Source: Chitinophagales bacterium (lineage in GTDB: Bacteria; Bacteroidota; Bacteroidia; Chitinophagales; LD1). Taken from it: a stretch of 64,000 bases of DNA. Where the stretch lies: the NCBI GenBank assembly GCA_016787045.1, contig JAEUVA010000008.1:177743-241742 (forward strand), written 5' to 3'. The position numbers were made by a program, and so were the translations under genes. The notes beneath the pieces are model-generated. The model did not search any database. It saw only the letters and a program-made list of their open reading frames with translations, and was not told the DNA's origin. Below are positions 43,407 to 51,686 of the stretch, one piece after another (positions within the stretch are counted from its first letter, which is position 1; each line of letters begins with the position of its first letter).

Positions 43407-43982
43407 ATGAAATTGAGTCTGCATTTTATTCAAGCATTTTTCTTTTTGTGCGTAGTGCTTTTAAGCACAGGCAAGAGCTTAGCTCAGCTCAATTTTAATT
43501 TTCAAGAGGGTACTTTTATGCTCAAAGGCAAAGTGGTAGATATACACACCAAACGCAGCATACCGCTCACTAACATCAAGATACACAACGGAGCCAAGCA
43601 CAAAACCTTCACCTGCGATAATGATGGCAATTTTGTGATCTATGTTTCTAAAACAGATACTCTCAAATTTACCTCTGTAGGTTTTATTGCGCGCACATTA
43701 TTGGTTTCTAATATTGACTCTACCGATTTTTATACCTTACAAGTAGAACTTATCCATGATTTTGTAAAAGTGAAAGAGGTTATCATATACCCATACCGCG
43801 ATGTAGATGAATTTAAAGAGGCCTTTGTCAACGCAAAGAATCAAAACAAAGTAGTGATACCCGGCATAGATGCCCCCAAATATTCAAATGAAGTACCCAA
43901 AGCAAAATTTACCAATCCTATTTCTTTTTTATATGAGCGTACCAAGCGCAAACGGGTAGCTAATCCTGATTTTAAGCCATAG
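43407..43982 (+). CDS. Secreted carboxypeptidase-regulatory-like domain protein
   Basis: 191 residues with a signal peptide ending near SLAQ. Residues ~38-120 form a CarboxypepD_reg-like beta sandwich (FMLKGKVVDIHTKRSIPLTNIKI ... FVIYVSKTDTLKFTSVGFI), the domain that often opens TonB receptors. The last ~70 residues are charged and lack a sorting signal or barrel. It is probably periplasmic or outer-membrane associated; function is unknown. It lies directly after the ribosomal terminator and 38 bp before the glycosyltransferase start. Confidence 0.78.
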   Translation: MKLSLHFIQAFFFLCVVLLSTGKSLAQLNFNFQEGTFMLKGKVVDIHTKRSIPLTNIKIHNGAKHKTFTCDNDGNFVIYVSKTDTLKFTSVGFIARTLLVSNIDSTDFYTLQVELIHDFVKVKEVIIYPYRDVDEFKEAFVNAKNQNKVVIPGIDAPKYSNEVPKAKFTNPISFLYERTKRKRVANPDFKP

Positions 43983-44020
43983 CTTTTAACTTCTTGCAAA
44001 AACACTTTGTTTGCAGCCCC

Positions 44021-45034
44021 ATGAGTAGCCCCAAAAAAGTAGCGGTTGTTATATTAAGTTGGAACGGCAAAAACTACCTAGAGCAGTTTATGCCCTCTGT
44101 AGTACAACACACCAACCCGCAACTCTGCGAAATAGTGGTGGCCGACAACTGCTCTACCGATGGCTCTGTAGAGTTTGTACGCAAAAACTATCCCAATATC
44201 CGTTTAGTACAAAATGAAAGGAACGGTGGTTATGCAGGTGGATACAATGATGCACTGAAACAAATAGTGGCAGAATATTATGTGTTATTAAACCAAGATA
44301 TTGAGGTAACCGATGGTTGGGTAGAAAAAGTGATTGCTGAAATGGAAAAAGATAAAGCCATAGCTGCCGCACAACCCAAGCTACTCTCCTACCACCAGCG
44401 CGATGAGTTTGAGTATGCCGGTGCTGCCGGTGGATTTCTAGACAAATGGAGTTACGCTTTTTGCCGAGGAAGAATTTTCAACACTATAGAGAAGGACAAA
44501 GGGCAATACAATGATGCGGTTGAAATTTTTTGGGCCAGTGGAGCGTGTTTGTTTATGCGCTCAGATTTGTTTTGGAAAGCAGGTGCTTTAGATGAGGACT
44601 TTTTTGCCCATCAGGAAGAAATTGATTTGTGCTGGCGGTTAAAAAACATGGGGTACAAAGTTATTGCTGTACCGGCATCTGTAGTTTATCATGTGGGTGG
44701 AGGAAGTCTATCATATGGCAATCCGCGCAAGGCATACCTCAACTTTCGCAACAACCTGAACATGATGCTCAAAAACTTACCGGCTATAGAACTTTGGAAA
44801 ATCCCTTTGCGGTTTGTACTCGATTTTATGGCCTTGATACAAGCCATAGTTAAAGAAAAAGGATTTAGCACCGCCTTGGCCATTCACAAAGCACACTTGC
44901 ATTTTTGTATGGCAATACCTGAAACGCTAAATAAACGAGAAAAAATTGCAAAAAAACGGAAAGGAATACTTTACCCCAAAAGTGTGGTGTGGCAGCATTT
45001 TGCAGGTGGCAAAAAAAATTTCTCAGAGTTGTAA
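44021..45034 (+). CDS. Family 2 glycosyltransferase
   Basis: 337 residues from the ATG at 44021; a TTG nine codons upstream is also open. The GT-A domain begins VAVVILSWNGKNYLEQF, continues with VVADNCSTDGSVEFV (nucleotide-sugar site) and a YYVLLNQDIEVT stretch with the DxD-like QD position. ASGACLFMRSDLFWKAGALDEDFFAHQEEIDLCWRL (residues ~175-210) is the usual acceptor-side helix with ED/DxCWR. It resembles the rhamnosyl/galactosyl-type transferases such as WbbL; donor and acceptor are not identifiable. There is no membrane span. It is 88 bp upstream of the RicT gene on the same strand. Confidence 0.9.
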   Translation: MSSPKKVAVVILSWNGKNYLEQFMPSVVQHTNPQLCEIVVADNCSTDGSVEFVRKNYPNIRLVQNERNGGYAGGYNDALKQIVAEYYVLLNQDIEVTDGWVEKVIAEMEKDKAIAAAQPKLLSYHQRDEFEYAGAAGGFLDKWSYAFCRGRIFNTIEKDKGQYNDAVEIFWASGACLFMRSDLFWKAGALDEDFFAHQEEIDLCWRLKNMGYKVIAVPASVVYHVGGGSLSYGNPRKAYLNFRNNLNMMLKNLPAIELWKIPLRFVLDFMALIQAIVKEKGFSTALAIHKAHLHFCMAIPETLNKREKIAKKRKGILYPKSVVWQHFAGGKKNFSEL

Positions 45035-45121
45035 CAAATGTCCATTCTTCGCAAATTGAGTATTTAATTTAGTTTCGTCCAATTCGTTATATAAAAAGTG
45101 AATCAATATAAATTGTAGTGT

Positions 45122-46285
45122 ATGGGATGTGGAACCTCTGGTGGAAGTTGTAGTAGCGGTGGTTGTAACCGCATGAACGTGTACGACTGGTTTGCCGGTA
45201 TGCCGGTATCATTTAATGAAAATTACAACGTAGTAGAAATCAGTTTCAAAACCGGTGCGCGAAAAGGTTTTTATCGCAATACACAAAATCTGGATTTATA
45301 TAAAGGGCAATTGGTTGTGGTAGAGGCCGCACAGGGATACGATGTGGGAGAAGTAAGTTTGAAAGGTGAACTGGTAAAAGCGCAAATGAAAAAGCGCAAA
45401 GTAACAGAGCGCGATGATACCATCCGCAACATTATGCGTTTGGCAACCGAAGAAGATATTGCACTATTAAAACAAGTGCGCGAAAAAGAAAACGAAACTA
45501 TGGTGCGTGCCCGGGCTATTTCCCGCTCACTCAATTTAGAAATGAAGATTGGCGATGTAGAGTATCAGGGAGACGATAAAAAAGTAACCATTTACTACAC
45601 TGCCGATGGCCGTGTTGATTTTCGTGAATTGGTAAAAGTATATGCCAAAGAGTTTAAGGTAAAAATAGAGATGCGGCAAATTGGTGCGCGGCAAGAAGCT
45701 GCACGGGTAGGCGGTGTGGGCAGTTGTGGCCGCGAGCTTTGTTGCAGTACTTGGCTAGGCGATTTTAAATCTGTAACCACACAAACTGTACGCTATCAAA
45801 ACTTAGCCATCAACACAGATAAACTCAGTGGCCAATGTGGACGTTTGAAATGTTGCCTGAATTATGAGTTAGATACTTACAACGATGCATTGAAGAGTTT
45901 TCCGAAGCAAGCCGACAAGATTGATACCGAAGAGGGTTTAGCCATACTTAGAAAAACAGAAATACTCAAAAAACAAATGGTGTATGAGTATGTAGAGCAG
46001 CGAGGCAACTTTATTAAAGTGGATATTGAAGATGTAAAAGAAATGCTATGGATGAATAAGAATGGCAAAAAACCCAAGAGTTTAAAAGAATTTGCCATTT
46101 TAGAAGAAGTGAAGGTGGACGAGAGCAAACACGAAGATTTAGTGGGCCAGGTAAGTTTATCTACATTAGAAGAAAAAGAGCGCAAAAAGCGCAGGAGTGG
46201 CGGACATCAACAACATCGCCATTCTAATAAACCTAAGCAGGGCAATCAGCCGCCAAGAGGTAAGGGGAATTTCAAAAAGCCGTAA
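45122..46285 (+). CDS. ricT: RicT/PSP1-domain protein with cysteine-rich N-terminus
   Basis: 387 residues. The PSP1 core (~30-290) is that of RicT (YaaT) of Bacillus: VVEISFKTGARKGFYRN, FRELVKVYAKEFKVKIEMRQIGARQEA, then the Cys-rich GSCGRELCCSTWLGDF and GQCGRLKCCLNYE. In B. subtilis, RicT with RicA and RicF holds iron-sulfur clusters and aids RNase Y processing and phosphorelay. This protein is longer: the N-terminus carries three further cysteines in GCGTSGGSCSSGGC and the C-terminus is a basic tail. No RicA or RicF gene is nearby. It precedes gldH by 3 bp, a linkage known from other Bacteroidota. Confidence 0.88.
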   Translation: MGCGTSGGSCSSGGCNRMNVYDWFAGMPVSFNENYNVVEISFKTGARKGFYRNTQNLDLYKGQLVVVEAAQGYDVGEVSLKGELVKAQMKKRKVTERDDTIRNIMRLATEEDIALLKQVREKENETMVRARAISRSLNLEMKIGDVEYQGDDKKVTIYYTADGRVDFRELVKVYAKEFKVKIEMRQIGARQEAARVGGVGSCGRELCCSTWLGDFKSVTTQTVRYQNLAINTDKLSGQCGRLKCCLNYELDTYNDALKSFPKQADKIDTEEGLAILRKTEILKKQMVYEYVEQRGNFIKVDIEDVKEMLWMNKNGKKPKSLKEFAILEEVKVDESKHEDLVGQVSLSTLEEKERKKRRSGGHQQHRHSNKPKQGNQPPRGKGNFKKP

Positions 46286-46288
46286 GCT

Positions 46289-46768
46289 ATGCGTGTACCT
46301 AAGTTGTGCTTCTTAGCTTTTGTGGCTGTATTAAGTTTAACGTTAAACAGTTGTGATAAGAGTGTAATTAAAGAAGAAAACCAAACGGTAGATGGCAACC
46401 AGTGGAGTTATGATAACCCCAAGTTGTTTGCAGTAACCATTACAGATACTACTCAACATTGTAATATCTATATCAATATCCGTCACTCATTTCAGTTTGA
46501 GTGGCGAAATATGTGGGTAAATATTGAAACTACTTTTCCGGACAGCACCGTTTACAGCAAGCGGGTAAATTTGCCTATGAGCGAACCAGACGGTGTTTGG
46601 TACGGTAAATGCCTGGGCGATAACTGCGACCTGCAAGTGCCTATTCAGCAAAATGCCGTGTTTCCGCAAATGGGCACATACACATTTAAGATAAAACAAG
46701 ATATGCGTGCCAATCCAATTGGCTATGTAAAAAGTGTAGGCATGCGGATAGAGAAAGTACAGCAATAG
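46289..46768 (+). CDS. gldH: Gliding motility lipoprotein GldH
   Basis: 159 residues with a lipoprotein signal ending in the lipobox LNSC, so C22 would be lipidated by Lgt. The body (WSYDNPKLFAVTITDTTQHCN, NIETTFPDSTVYSKRVNLPM, MGTYTFKIKQDMR) matches GldH. GldH is required for gliding and for stability of the SprB/T9SS apparatus in Flavobacterium; here it may serve T9SS export even if the cell does not glide. It starts 3 bp after ricT and is followed by a bidirectional terminator. Confidence 0.9.
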   Translation: MRVPKLCFLAFVAVLSLTLNSCDKSVIKEENQTVDGNQWSYDNPKLFAVTITDTTQHCNIYINIRHSFQFEWRNMWVNIETTFPDSTVYSKRVNLPMSEPDGVWYGKCLGDNCDLQVPIQQNAVFPQMGTYTFKIKQDMRANPIGYVKSVGMRIEKVQQ

Positions 46769-46821
46769 CATAACATTGCTCTTTCAAAACAGCCACTACT
46801 ACTCTAGTTGTTTTGTACAAA

Positions 46822-46851
46822 AAAAGCCGACCCTTTGCAGAGTCGGCTTTT
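46822..46851. terminator. Bidirectional terminator between gldH and a T9SS cargo gene
   Basis: A 10-bp stem AAAAGCCGAC/GTCGGCTTTT (46822-46831 with 46842-46851) and a 10-base loop. A-runs and T-runs on the outside let it work for both convergent genes. Confidence 0.85.
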
Positions 46852-46874
46852 CTATTCTTAACTAAGAGGGCAAA

Positions 46875-49340
46875 TTACTTGCGCTGCAGTGTCAATTGCT
46901 TGATAGCTGTTGACTTATCAGATTGTATTTTTACTAAATACAAACCATTTGCCGCATCGTTGAGGTTTAACTCAATGTTGCTCACTCCGGCATTGTATTT
47001 TGTAGAAGCGATAACCGCTTCTCCAAGCAGGTTGTAAACAGTAATGGTCATATCACTGGTTACATTACCTTCAAAAGTAATATTCACTTTGCCTGATGTA
47101 GGGTTAGGGAATACATTGATGGTAGAAGCAAACTGAACATCATTGATTCCAACAGTTATAGTTACATCTTTACAAGTATTAGGTGATTGACCAAACGAGT
47201 TGCTTGCTTTTAAACACACATTAAAGATACCATTGGCCGTATACTGCTTAACAGGATTTTTTGCGCTTGAACCGGTAGCATCACCAAATGTCCAGAACCA
47301 AGAGGTTGGGAAGTTGGTTGATTGGTCAGTAAACTGTGCTTTAGAAGGAAACTGGGGGAAACTCCAGGTAAAGTCTGCAACCGGAATATCGCCTACAAAA
47401 ACTACACGGGTTACGGTGTCGCTGTTTCCGGCAGCATCGGTAGCTATGTACAATACATTGTAGTAACCCGCTGCGCTGGTATTTGGTGAGTTGATAACTA
47501 CAGGAGTAATGTTGCCGCTTACACAATCAAATGCAGTAGCACCCGGATCGGTAAATGGCTGGCCAAGCAATACAGTTACAGTATCGGCACCGTTAAGTGT
47601 AATTACCGGAGCTACTTGGTCTAATGGTTCTGTAAAATCAGTTTCTGAGAAGTTGATATTGTTTACATACCAGAAAGCTGCAGGTTGCTCTGAGCTGCCA
47701 AGACCCAATGATGGATCGTGGTTATAGTCTACCTGAGTAAGTACTAATGGAATGTTGTACACACTGCCATTTTTGAAACAATTGCGTCCGGTTGTTGGGA
47801 AAATAGCTCCACCAAATACACCACCGGGTGTAGAAGCTGTTTCGCCACCCCATATAGAGTCGCCTTCTGTAAGATTAAATAATGGCGTCATTTTACCGGC
47901 TACCACATCTATACCACGACCAAATAGGTTAGGTATTGAGTTGTCTGATGATTGTACTACTTCAATATCGCTATCGGTCCAGAAGAAGAAGATTTTGCTG
48001 CCATCATCGCTGCGAGAGATTTGAGGACGGTTGTCTTCTGTTTGCGGAGTACCATCGCTAGTGAGGTCGCCACGCAGTGTCCAGATTTCGGCTAAGTAAA
48101 TACCTTTCCACTCGCAGCCGGATGGTGCTGTAGCATCGTAAGTAATATCCCAAACATCGTAACCCGCTGCAAGGATAGAGTACTCTGTACCGTTACCTAC
48201 TGTGGTTAATAAGTGAGGATTACCGTTAACATCTACGGTTAAGTTAGCTTGGAATGAACAAGTTGCTTTTTTCTCAATAGGGTCGCCATTGATAAGTTCA
48301 CTGTTCAATTGTTCGTAAACGCCTTGCACATCATCTAAGTCTACATGGATGGCATTAGACCAAGTTTGACCAAAATCTGTTGACTTCCAAAAAATTGGGT
48401 CATACACAGAGTCTTGGTCACTGGTGATATCGCCAAGCGCGGCAATCCAACCGTACTGTCCGGTAGGGTCAAACGCAATAGTGGCAGAGGTTACTACACT
48501 GAAGGTGTTGCCATTAGATAATGCAGTTACAAAAGTTTGGTTTAGCTTGGTGGTGGTCCAGTTTACAGTATTGGTGTTGCTATCCCACACGCCTTTCTCA
48601 ATAACTAAACCGGTGCTTTGGGTATTGCCCGCGTTGAATGTGCCATTGTAATCTTCGTGTACGTTCCAAAAAGTGTTGTTGGCACCCCGGCAAAAGCCAC
48701 CGGCTATGGCCACGTTTCCACCATTGATTTGTACCCACTCTACAGTAGCAGTTGAAGTATCGCCTGTAAGTTTAGCACGACCACGCATAGAACCTTGCCA
48801 GCTACCGGTGCTACCGTTGTGCCAGGTACCGTTGTACACAATGTAGGCACTATCGGCTACTGCATTTCCGGCAGGGTTAAAGATTACTGCCTGTGGAAAA
48901 CGTCCGTTTACGTTTACGTTGTCAATTAATGGGCTGTTGGTCAAAGGGCCTTTATCTATACCCCAAGTGTTTCCTTTATCTTTAGAAACATCAAAACGGT
49001 ATTGGGCTACGTTGGTGCCGGGAAACTTTGACTGATCGTTACGGTGAACGAAAATTACGGTGTTCAAATCTTGGTTCACTTCAATTTGATTGCAAGTGTG
49101 CTGCACAATGGTGAGCAAGTTTCCTGCAGTACCTATCAATTGAGAGTTTAGTGCTGCTCCGCCTCCACCGCGTTGCGATTTGTGCGCTCCGTTTGAGTGT
49201 ATGGGTGCTTGCTTGAAATTCGGCTTCACCGAAGGTGCATCATGCAATTTTTGGGTTAGTCGGCTGTCTTTGAGCGCTTCTTGCGCGTTGGAGAGCATAA
49301 ACAAACCGGCCAATGGCAAAAACAGTAAAAACTTTTTCAT
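46875..49340 (-). CDS. T9SS-secreted multidomain protein with sorting domain (type A)
   Basis: 821 residues with a signal peptide (FLLFLPLAGLFMLSNAQ). Residues ~70-560 are a large beta-rich domain with aromatic/Asp repeats such as KSTDFGQTWSNAIHVDLDD and FPGTNVAQYRFDVSKDKG, resembling sialidase or BNR-like propellers. Residues ~575-650 read as an Ig-like DUF5011 repeat (APVITLNGADTVTVLLGQ). Residues ~655-735 form a PKD domain (SWFWTFGDATGSSAKNPVKQY). The last ~80 residues (VFPNPTSGKVNITFEG ... NAANGLYLVKIQS) are the type A T9SS sorting domain. Ligand and function are unknown. Convergent with gldH. Confidence 0.85.
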   Translation of the reverse strand: MKKFLLFLPLAGLFMLSNAQEALKDSRLTQKLHDAPSVKPNFKQAPIHSNGAHKSQRGGGGAALNSQLIGTAGNLLTIVQHTCNQIEVNQDLNTVIFVHRNDQSKFPGTNVAQYRFDVSKDKGNTWGIDKGPLTNSPLIDNVNVNGRFPQAVIFNPAGNAVADSAYIVYNGTWHNGSTGSWQGSMRGRAKLTGDTSTATVEWVQINGGNVAIAGGFCRGANNTFWNVHEDYNGTFNAGNTQSTGLVIEKGVWDSNTNTVNWTTTKLNQTFVTALSNGNTFSVVTSATIAFDPTGQYGWIAALGDITSDQDSVYDPIFWKSTDFGQTWSNAIHVDLDDVQGVYEQLNSELINGDPIEKKATCSFQANLTVDVNGNPHLLTTVGNGTEYSILAAGYDVWDITYDATAPSGCEWKGIYLAEIWTLRGDLTSDGTPQTEDNRPQISRSDDGSKIFFFWTDSDIEVVQSSDNSIPNLFGRGIDVVAGKMTPLFNLTEGDSIWGGETASTPGGVFGGAIFPTTGRNCFKNGSVYNIPLVLTQVDYNHDPSLGLGSSEQPAAFWYVNNINFSETDFTEPLDQVAPVITLNGADTVTVLLGQPFTDPGATAFDCVSGNITPVVINSPNTSAAGYYNVLYIATDAAGNSDTVTRVVFVGDIPVADFTWSFPQFPSKAQFTDQSTNFPTSWFWTFGDATGSSAKNPVKQYTANGIFNVCLKASNSFGQSPNTCKDVTITVGINDVQFASTINVFPNPTSGKVNITFEGNVTSDMTITVYNLLGEAVIASTKYNAGVSNIELNLNDAANGLYLVKIQSDKSTAIKQLTLQRK

Positions 49341-49421
49341 TGTTGGTTTTGTGGTTTTGTTAAGAAATAGGGTGGCGAAAATAACCGAATTGTTGAATGA
49401 TAGACGGAAGTTTTGGACATT

Positions 49422-49904
49422 TTATTTGTCATAGAATTGTAATTTTTTGGAGTTGCAGAGCGAGTCTATGTGCAACTGTAACGCTGTTAGTTTATCGGGT
49501 ATTTTGCCCCATTTGGTTTTTACGGTCTTGTCGCCATAGGTAATTATGCAACTGGGCAAATCTGTGGGTGCTTCGCCTTTGGGCGGGTAGGATTCTTCAA
49601 AATTTTGAAAATTTGCATCCATGAATCTATCTTTTAAATCGCTGATTTCGGCTTTTGAGATGGTGGTAAACCACTTTCCTTCTTTTTCGGTGAATCTTAT
49701 GCCGTGGTAGGTTAGCAGGCCGTTTTGGTAGATGGCAATGTCATAAGTGGGGCAGGTGCCGTAGCAGGCGGTGCGCTTAAAGAGTAGGACTACTTCTCCA
49801 TTTTTTTCGGGTTGTGTGGGGTGTACTTTGGTTTTGCAGGAGGTTGCGCTAAGCAAAATGGCCATTACTAAGCCGGTTTTAAGTAGATGGCTGAAAAGTT
49901 TCAT
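49422..49904 (-). CDS. Small lipoprotein (DUF6438-like)
   Basis: 160 residues from the ATG at 49904; the seven codons upstream begin with TTG and weaken the signal peptide. The N-terminus is a lipoprotein signal with lipobox SATSC (C23). The mature part, FKRTACYGTCPTYDIAIYQNGLLTYHG, is the pattern of the DUF6438 family (CYGTCPxY). Two conserved cysteines here suggest a disulfide or metal site; function is unknown. It is likely an outer- or inner-membrane-anchored lipoprotein processed by Lgt. No operon partner is apparent. Confidence 0.8.
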   Translation of the reverse strand: MKLFSHLLKTGLVMAILLSATSCKTKVHPTQPEKNGEVVLLFKRTACYGTCPTYDIAIYQNGLLTYHGIRFTEKEGKWFTTISKAEISDLKDRFMDANFQNFEESYPPKGEAPTDLPSCIITYGDKTVKTKWGKIPDKLTALQLHIDSLCNSKKLQFYDK

Positions 49905-50129
49905 GGGTGGTGTGTTTACCGGCAAATAAAAGATTTAGTGGTCAATGGTTGATTGTATAATGTTTGTTTTTGCGGTAAGTAATCTATGGGCTTCGCAGGG
50001 GTATACAATTGTAGAACTAAGAAGTAAAACCGATAGTACTGCACAGTATGCTTAGGTCTGCTTACTGCCAAGTAGCTCCCAAAAAGCTAATTGCCGCCTT
50101 AGATGTTGTGAGCGAAGTGGGTTGTAAAT

Positions 50130-50162
50130 AAAAAAAGCCGAACAGTTCCTCTGTCCGGCTCT
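50130..50162 (-). terminator. rpsT terminator
   Basis: On the minus strand, AGCCGGACAG pairs with CTGTTCGGCT (one G-T pair) around a 5-base loop and is followed by TTTTTTATTT. It lies ~20 bp after the rpsT stop. Confidence 0.85.
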
Positions 50163-50182
50163 ATGGTGTGTGAGTTGAAATA

Positions 50183-50458
50183 CTATTTCTTTTTAGCTGT
50201 TTTTGCTTTAGCAGCAGTAAAACGCTTCATCAAACCGCTTTTCAAGTTAGCCGCTTTGTTTTTGTGAATGTATCCACGCTTGGCTAACTTATCTATTAGA
50301 GCAACAACTTTAGGAAGTGCCTTTTGTGCTTCGGCTTCTTTTTTCTCTGTACGGATATCGCGGATGGCATTACGGGTGGTTTTTGCCCAGTAGCGGTTAA
50401 ACAATCTGCGCTTTGCAATTTGGCGGGTACGTTTCTCGGCTGATTTGTGGTTGGCCAT
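50183..50458 (-). CDS. rpsT: 30S ribosomal protein S20
   Basis: 91 residues with the S20 pattern MANHKSAEKRTRQIAKRR, then basic helices ending in LMKRFTAAKAKTAKKK. S20 binds the 5' domain of 16S rRNA. It is monocistronic here, with its own exact consensus promoter at 50485-50515 and a strong terminator after the stop. Confidence 0.97.
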   Translation of the reverse strand: MANHKSAEKRTRQIAKRRLFNRYWAKTTRNAIRDIRTEKKEAEAQKALPKVVALIDKLAKRGYIHKNKAANLKSGLMKRFTAAKAKTAKKK

Positions 50459-50484
50459 TTCTTTTTGTTTAAATTTTGGGAGCG

Positions 50485-50515
50485 CAAATATAGTCGGGCA
50501 GGTGTATTTTCCAAA
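50485..50515 (-). promoter_or_regulatory. Bacteroidota consensus promoter of rpsT
   Basis: On the minus strand: TTTG (50515-50512), 19 bp, TATATTTG (50492-50485), an exact consensus match, 26 bp before the rpsT start codon. Confidence 0.85.
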
Positions 50516-50532
50516 TAGATTTGGCTAAATAG

Positions 50533-50670
50533 AAAATCCCCCGCTATTAAGGGCGAGGGAGTTTTCGTTGGAACCGAGATTGAAGGAATCATTCGCATCA
50601 TCGGCAAGGTGGTTCCTTTTCCTCGCCTGCCGGTAGTTACCGGAGCCGTTGCCGGGCATCCGGGGTTTTA
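50533..50670. ncRNA. Possible structured RNA (three-way junction) between the sigma-factor gene and rpsT
   Basis: Four helices nest without conflict in about 138 bp. An outer stem pairs AAAA...CCCCG (50533-50543) with CGGGGTTTT (50661-50669). Inside it, GGCGAGG (50552-50558) pairs with CCTCGCC (50621-50627), continued by GGAACC (50570-50575) with GGTTCC (50611-50616). A separate hairpin CCGGT/ACCGG (50630-50634 with 50639-50643) has an AGTT loop. On the plus strand the element ends in TTTTATTTTT, like a terminator; on the minus strand it would be the 3' end of the sigma-factor transcript. No known RNA family is recognised and no promoter is clear on the plus strand, so the strand and even expression are open. 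Confidence 0.4.
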
Positions 50671-50673
50671 TTT

Positions 50674-51537
50674 TTAGCTCTGCATATACACTTGCAGGGT
50701 GTTTATGTTTTGAAAACCTTTTAGTTTTTGAATACAACGTTCTTTTATCTGACGCACTCGCTCACGGGTTAGGCCGTAATGCTCTCCAATTTCTTCCAAC
50801 GTAAGCGGAGCGCGTCCGTTTAGCCCAAAATAGCTGCTGATAATTTCTGCCTCCCGCTCACTGAATTGAGAGAGAGCATCATTGAGTGTATTTTTGACAG
50901 TTTGTTGCATCATTTCGTCTTCGGCTGTCATACACTCGGTATCGCAAAGCGTATCTCTGATAAACGTATCATCAGTACCTTTAATGGCTGTATCAGTAGA
51001 TAGCGTAACTCTGTTTACGCGGAAATACTCATCTATTTCTTGCTTAGTCATGCCGAGCATTTCCATGAGTTCCTCTACATCGGGTTCGCGTTGGTACTCT
51101 TGCTCAAACTGCTGAAAGGCCTTGGTGATTTTGGTGTATGCCCCAATTTTATTAACCGGCAAACGGATAATTCGGGATTGCTCTACAATGGCTTGCATAA
51201 TGGCTTGGCGAATCCACCATACGGCATAAGATATGAATTTGAACCCACGGCTTTCGTCAAACTTATAGGCGGCACGCATAAGCCCCAGATTACCTTCGTT
51301 AATTAAATCGCTGAGGGGTAAACCCTGATTTTGATATTGCTTAGCTACACTTACTACAAAACGCAAATTACCGTTCACTAATTTTTCTAATGCATCGGAG
51401 TCGCCTTCACGAATACTGCGGGCAAGTTTGGCTTCTTCCTCTGCACTTAGTAAGCCATGCTTACTAATCTCATTGAGGTAGATATCTACCTTGGCATCGC
51501 GCTGAGAAACATTATGAGTAATTCTTAAAGCCCGCAT
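50674..51537 (-). CDS. rpoD: Primary RNA polymerase sigma factor (RpoD/SigA)
   Basis: 287 residues. Sigma-70 regions are present in order: 1.2 (DAKVDIYLNEISKHGLLSAEEE), 2 (GNLRFVVSVAKQYQNQGLPLSDLINEGNLGLMRA and KFISYAVWWIRQAIMQAI), 3 (RLPVNKIGAYTKITKAF) and 4 (LTLEEIGEHYGLTRERVRQIKE). Region 1.1 and the non-conserved region are absent, the typical Bacteroidota primary sigma that recognises TTTG/TAnnTTTG promoters. This agrees with the promoters found in this window. The downstream 130 bp carry the candidate structured RNA. Confidence 0.95.
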   Translation of the reverse strand: MRALRITHNVSQRDAKVDIYLNEISKHGLLSAEEEAKLARSIREGDSDALEKLVNGNLRFVVSVAKQYQNQGLPLSDLINEGNLGLMRAAYKFDESRGFKFISYAVWWIRQAIMQAIVEQSRIIRLPVNKIGAYTKITKAFQQFEQEYQREPDVEELMEMLGMTKQEIDEYFRVNRVTLSTDTAIKGTDDTFIRDTLCDTECMTAEDEMMQQTVKNTLNDALSQFSEREAEIISSYFGLNGRAPLTLEEIGEHYGLTRERVRQIKERCIQKLKGFQNINTLQVYMQS

Positions 51538-51686
51538 AAGCAGATTTGGGTGTGTAATGTTTAACTGTTACGCAGCCCTCATCAATTTGTTACACCACAC
51601 TTGTAACCATTGTATGTTTCAGGAATTTTTATTTTTAAAATGATTTGGATGAAGCTAAGTTTTTGTAACCCCTCAAAACCTATTGC

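Noticed and set aside
49926..50182. tRNA-like hairpins between the DUF6438-like lipoprotein and rpsT
   Set aside because: Only the rpsT terminator is supported; no acceptor or T-arm sequence with the usual GTTCGAAT was seen.
50525..50737. A 70-codon minus-strand frame in the sigma-factor to rpsT spacer
   Set aside because: It starts inside the sigma-factor gene in another frame and its content is explained by the base-paired element.
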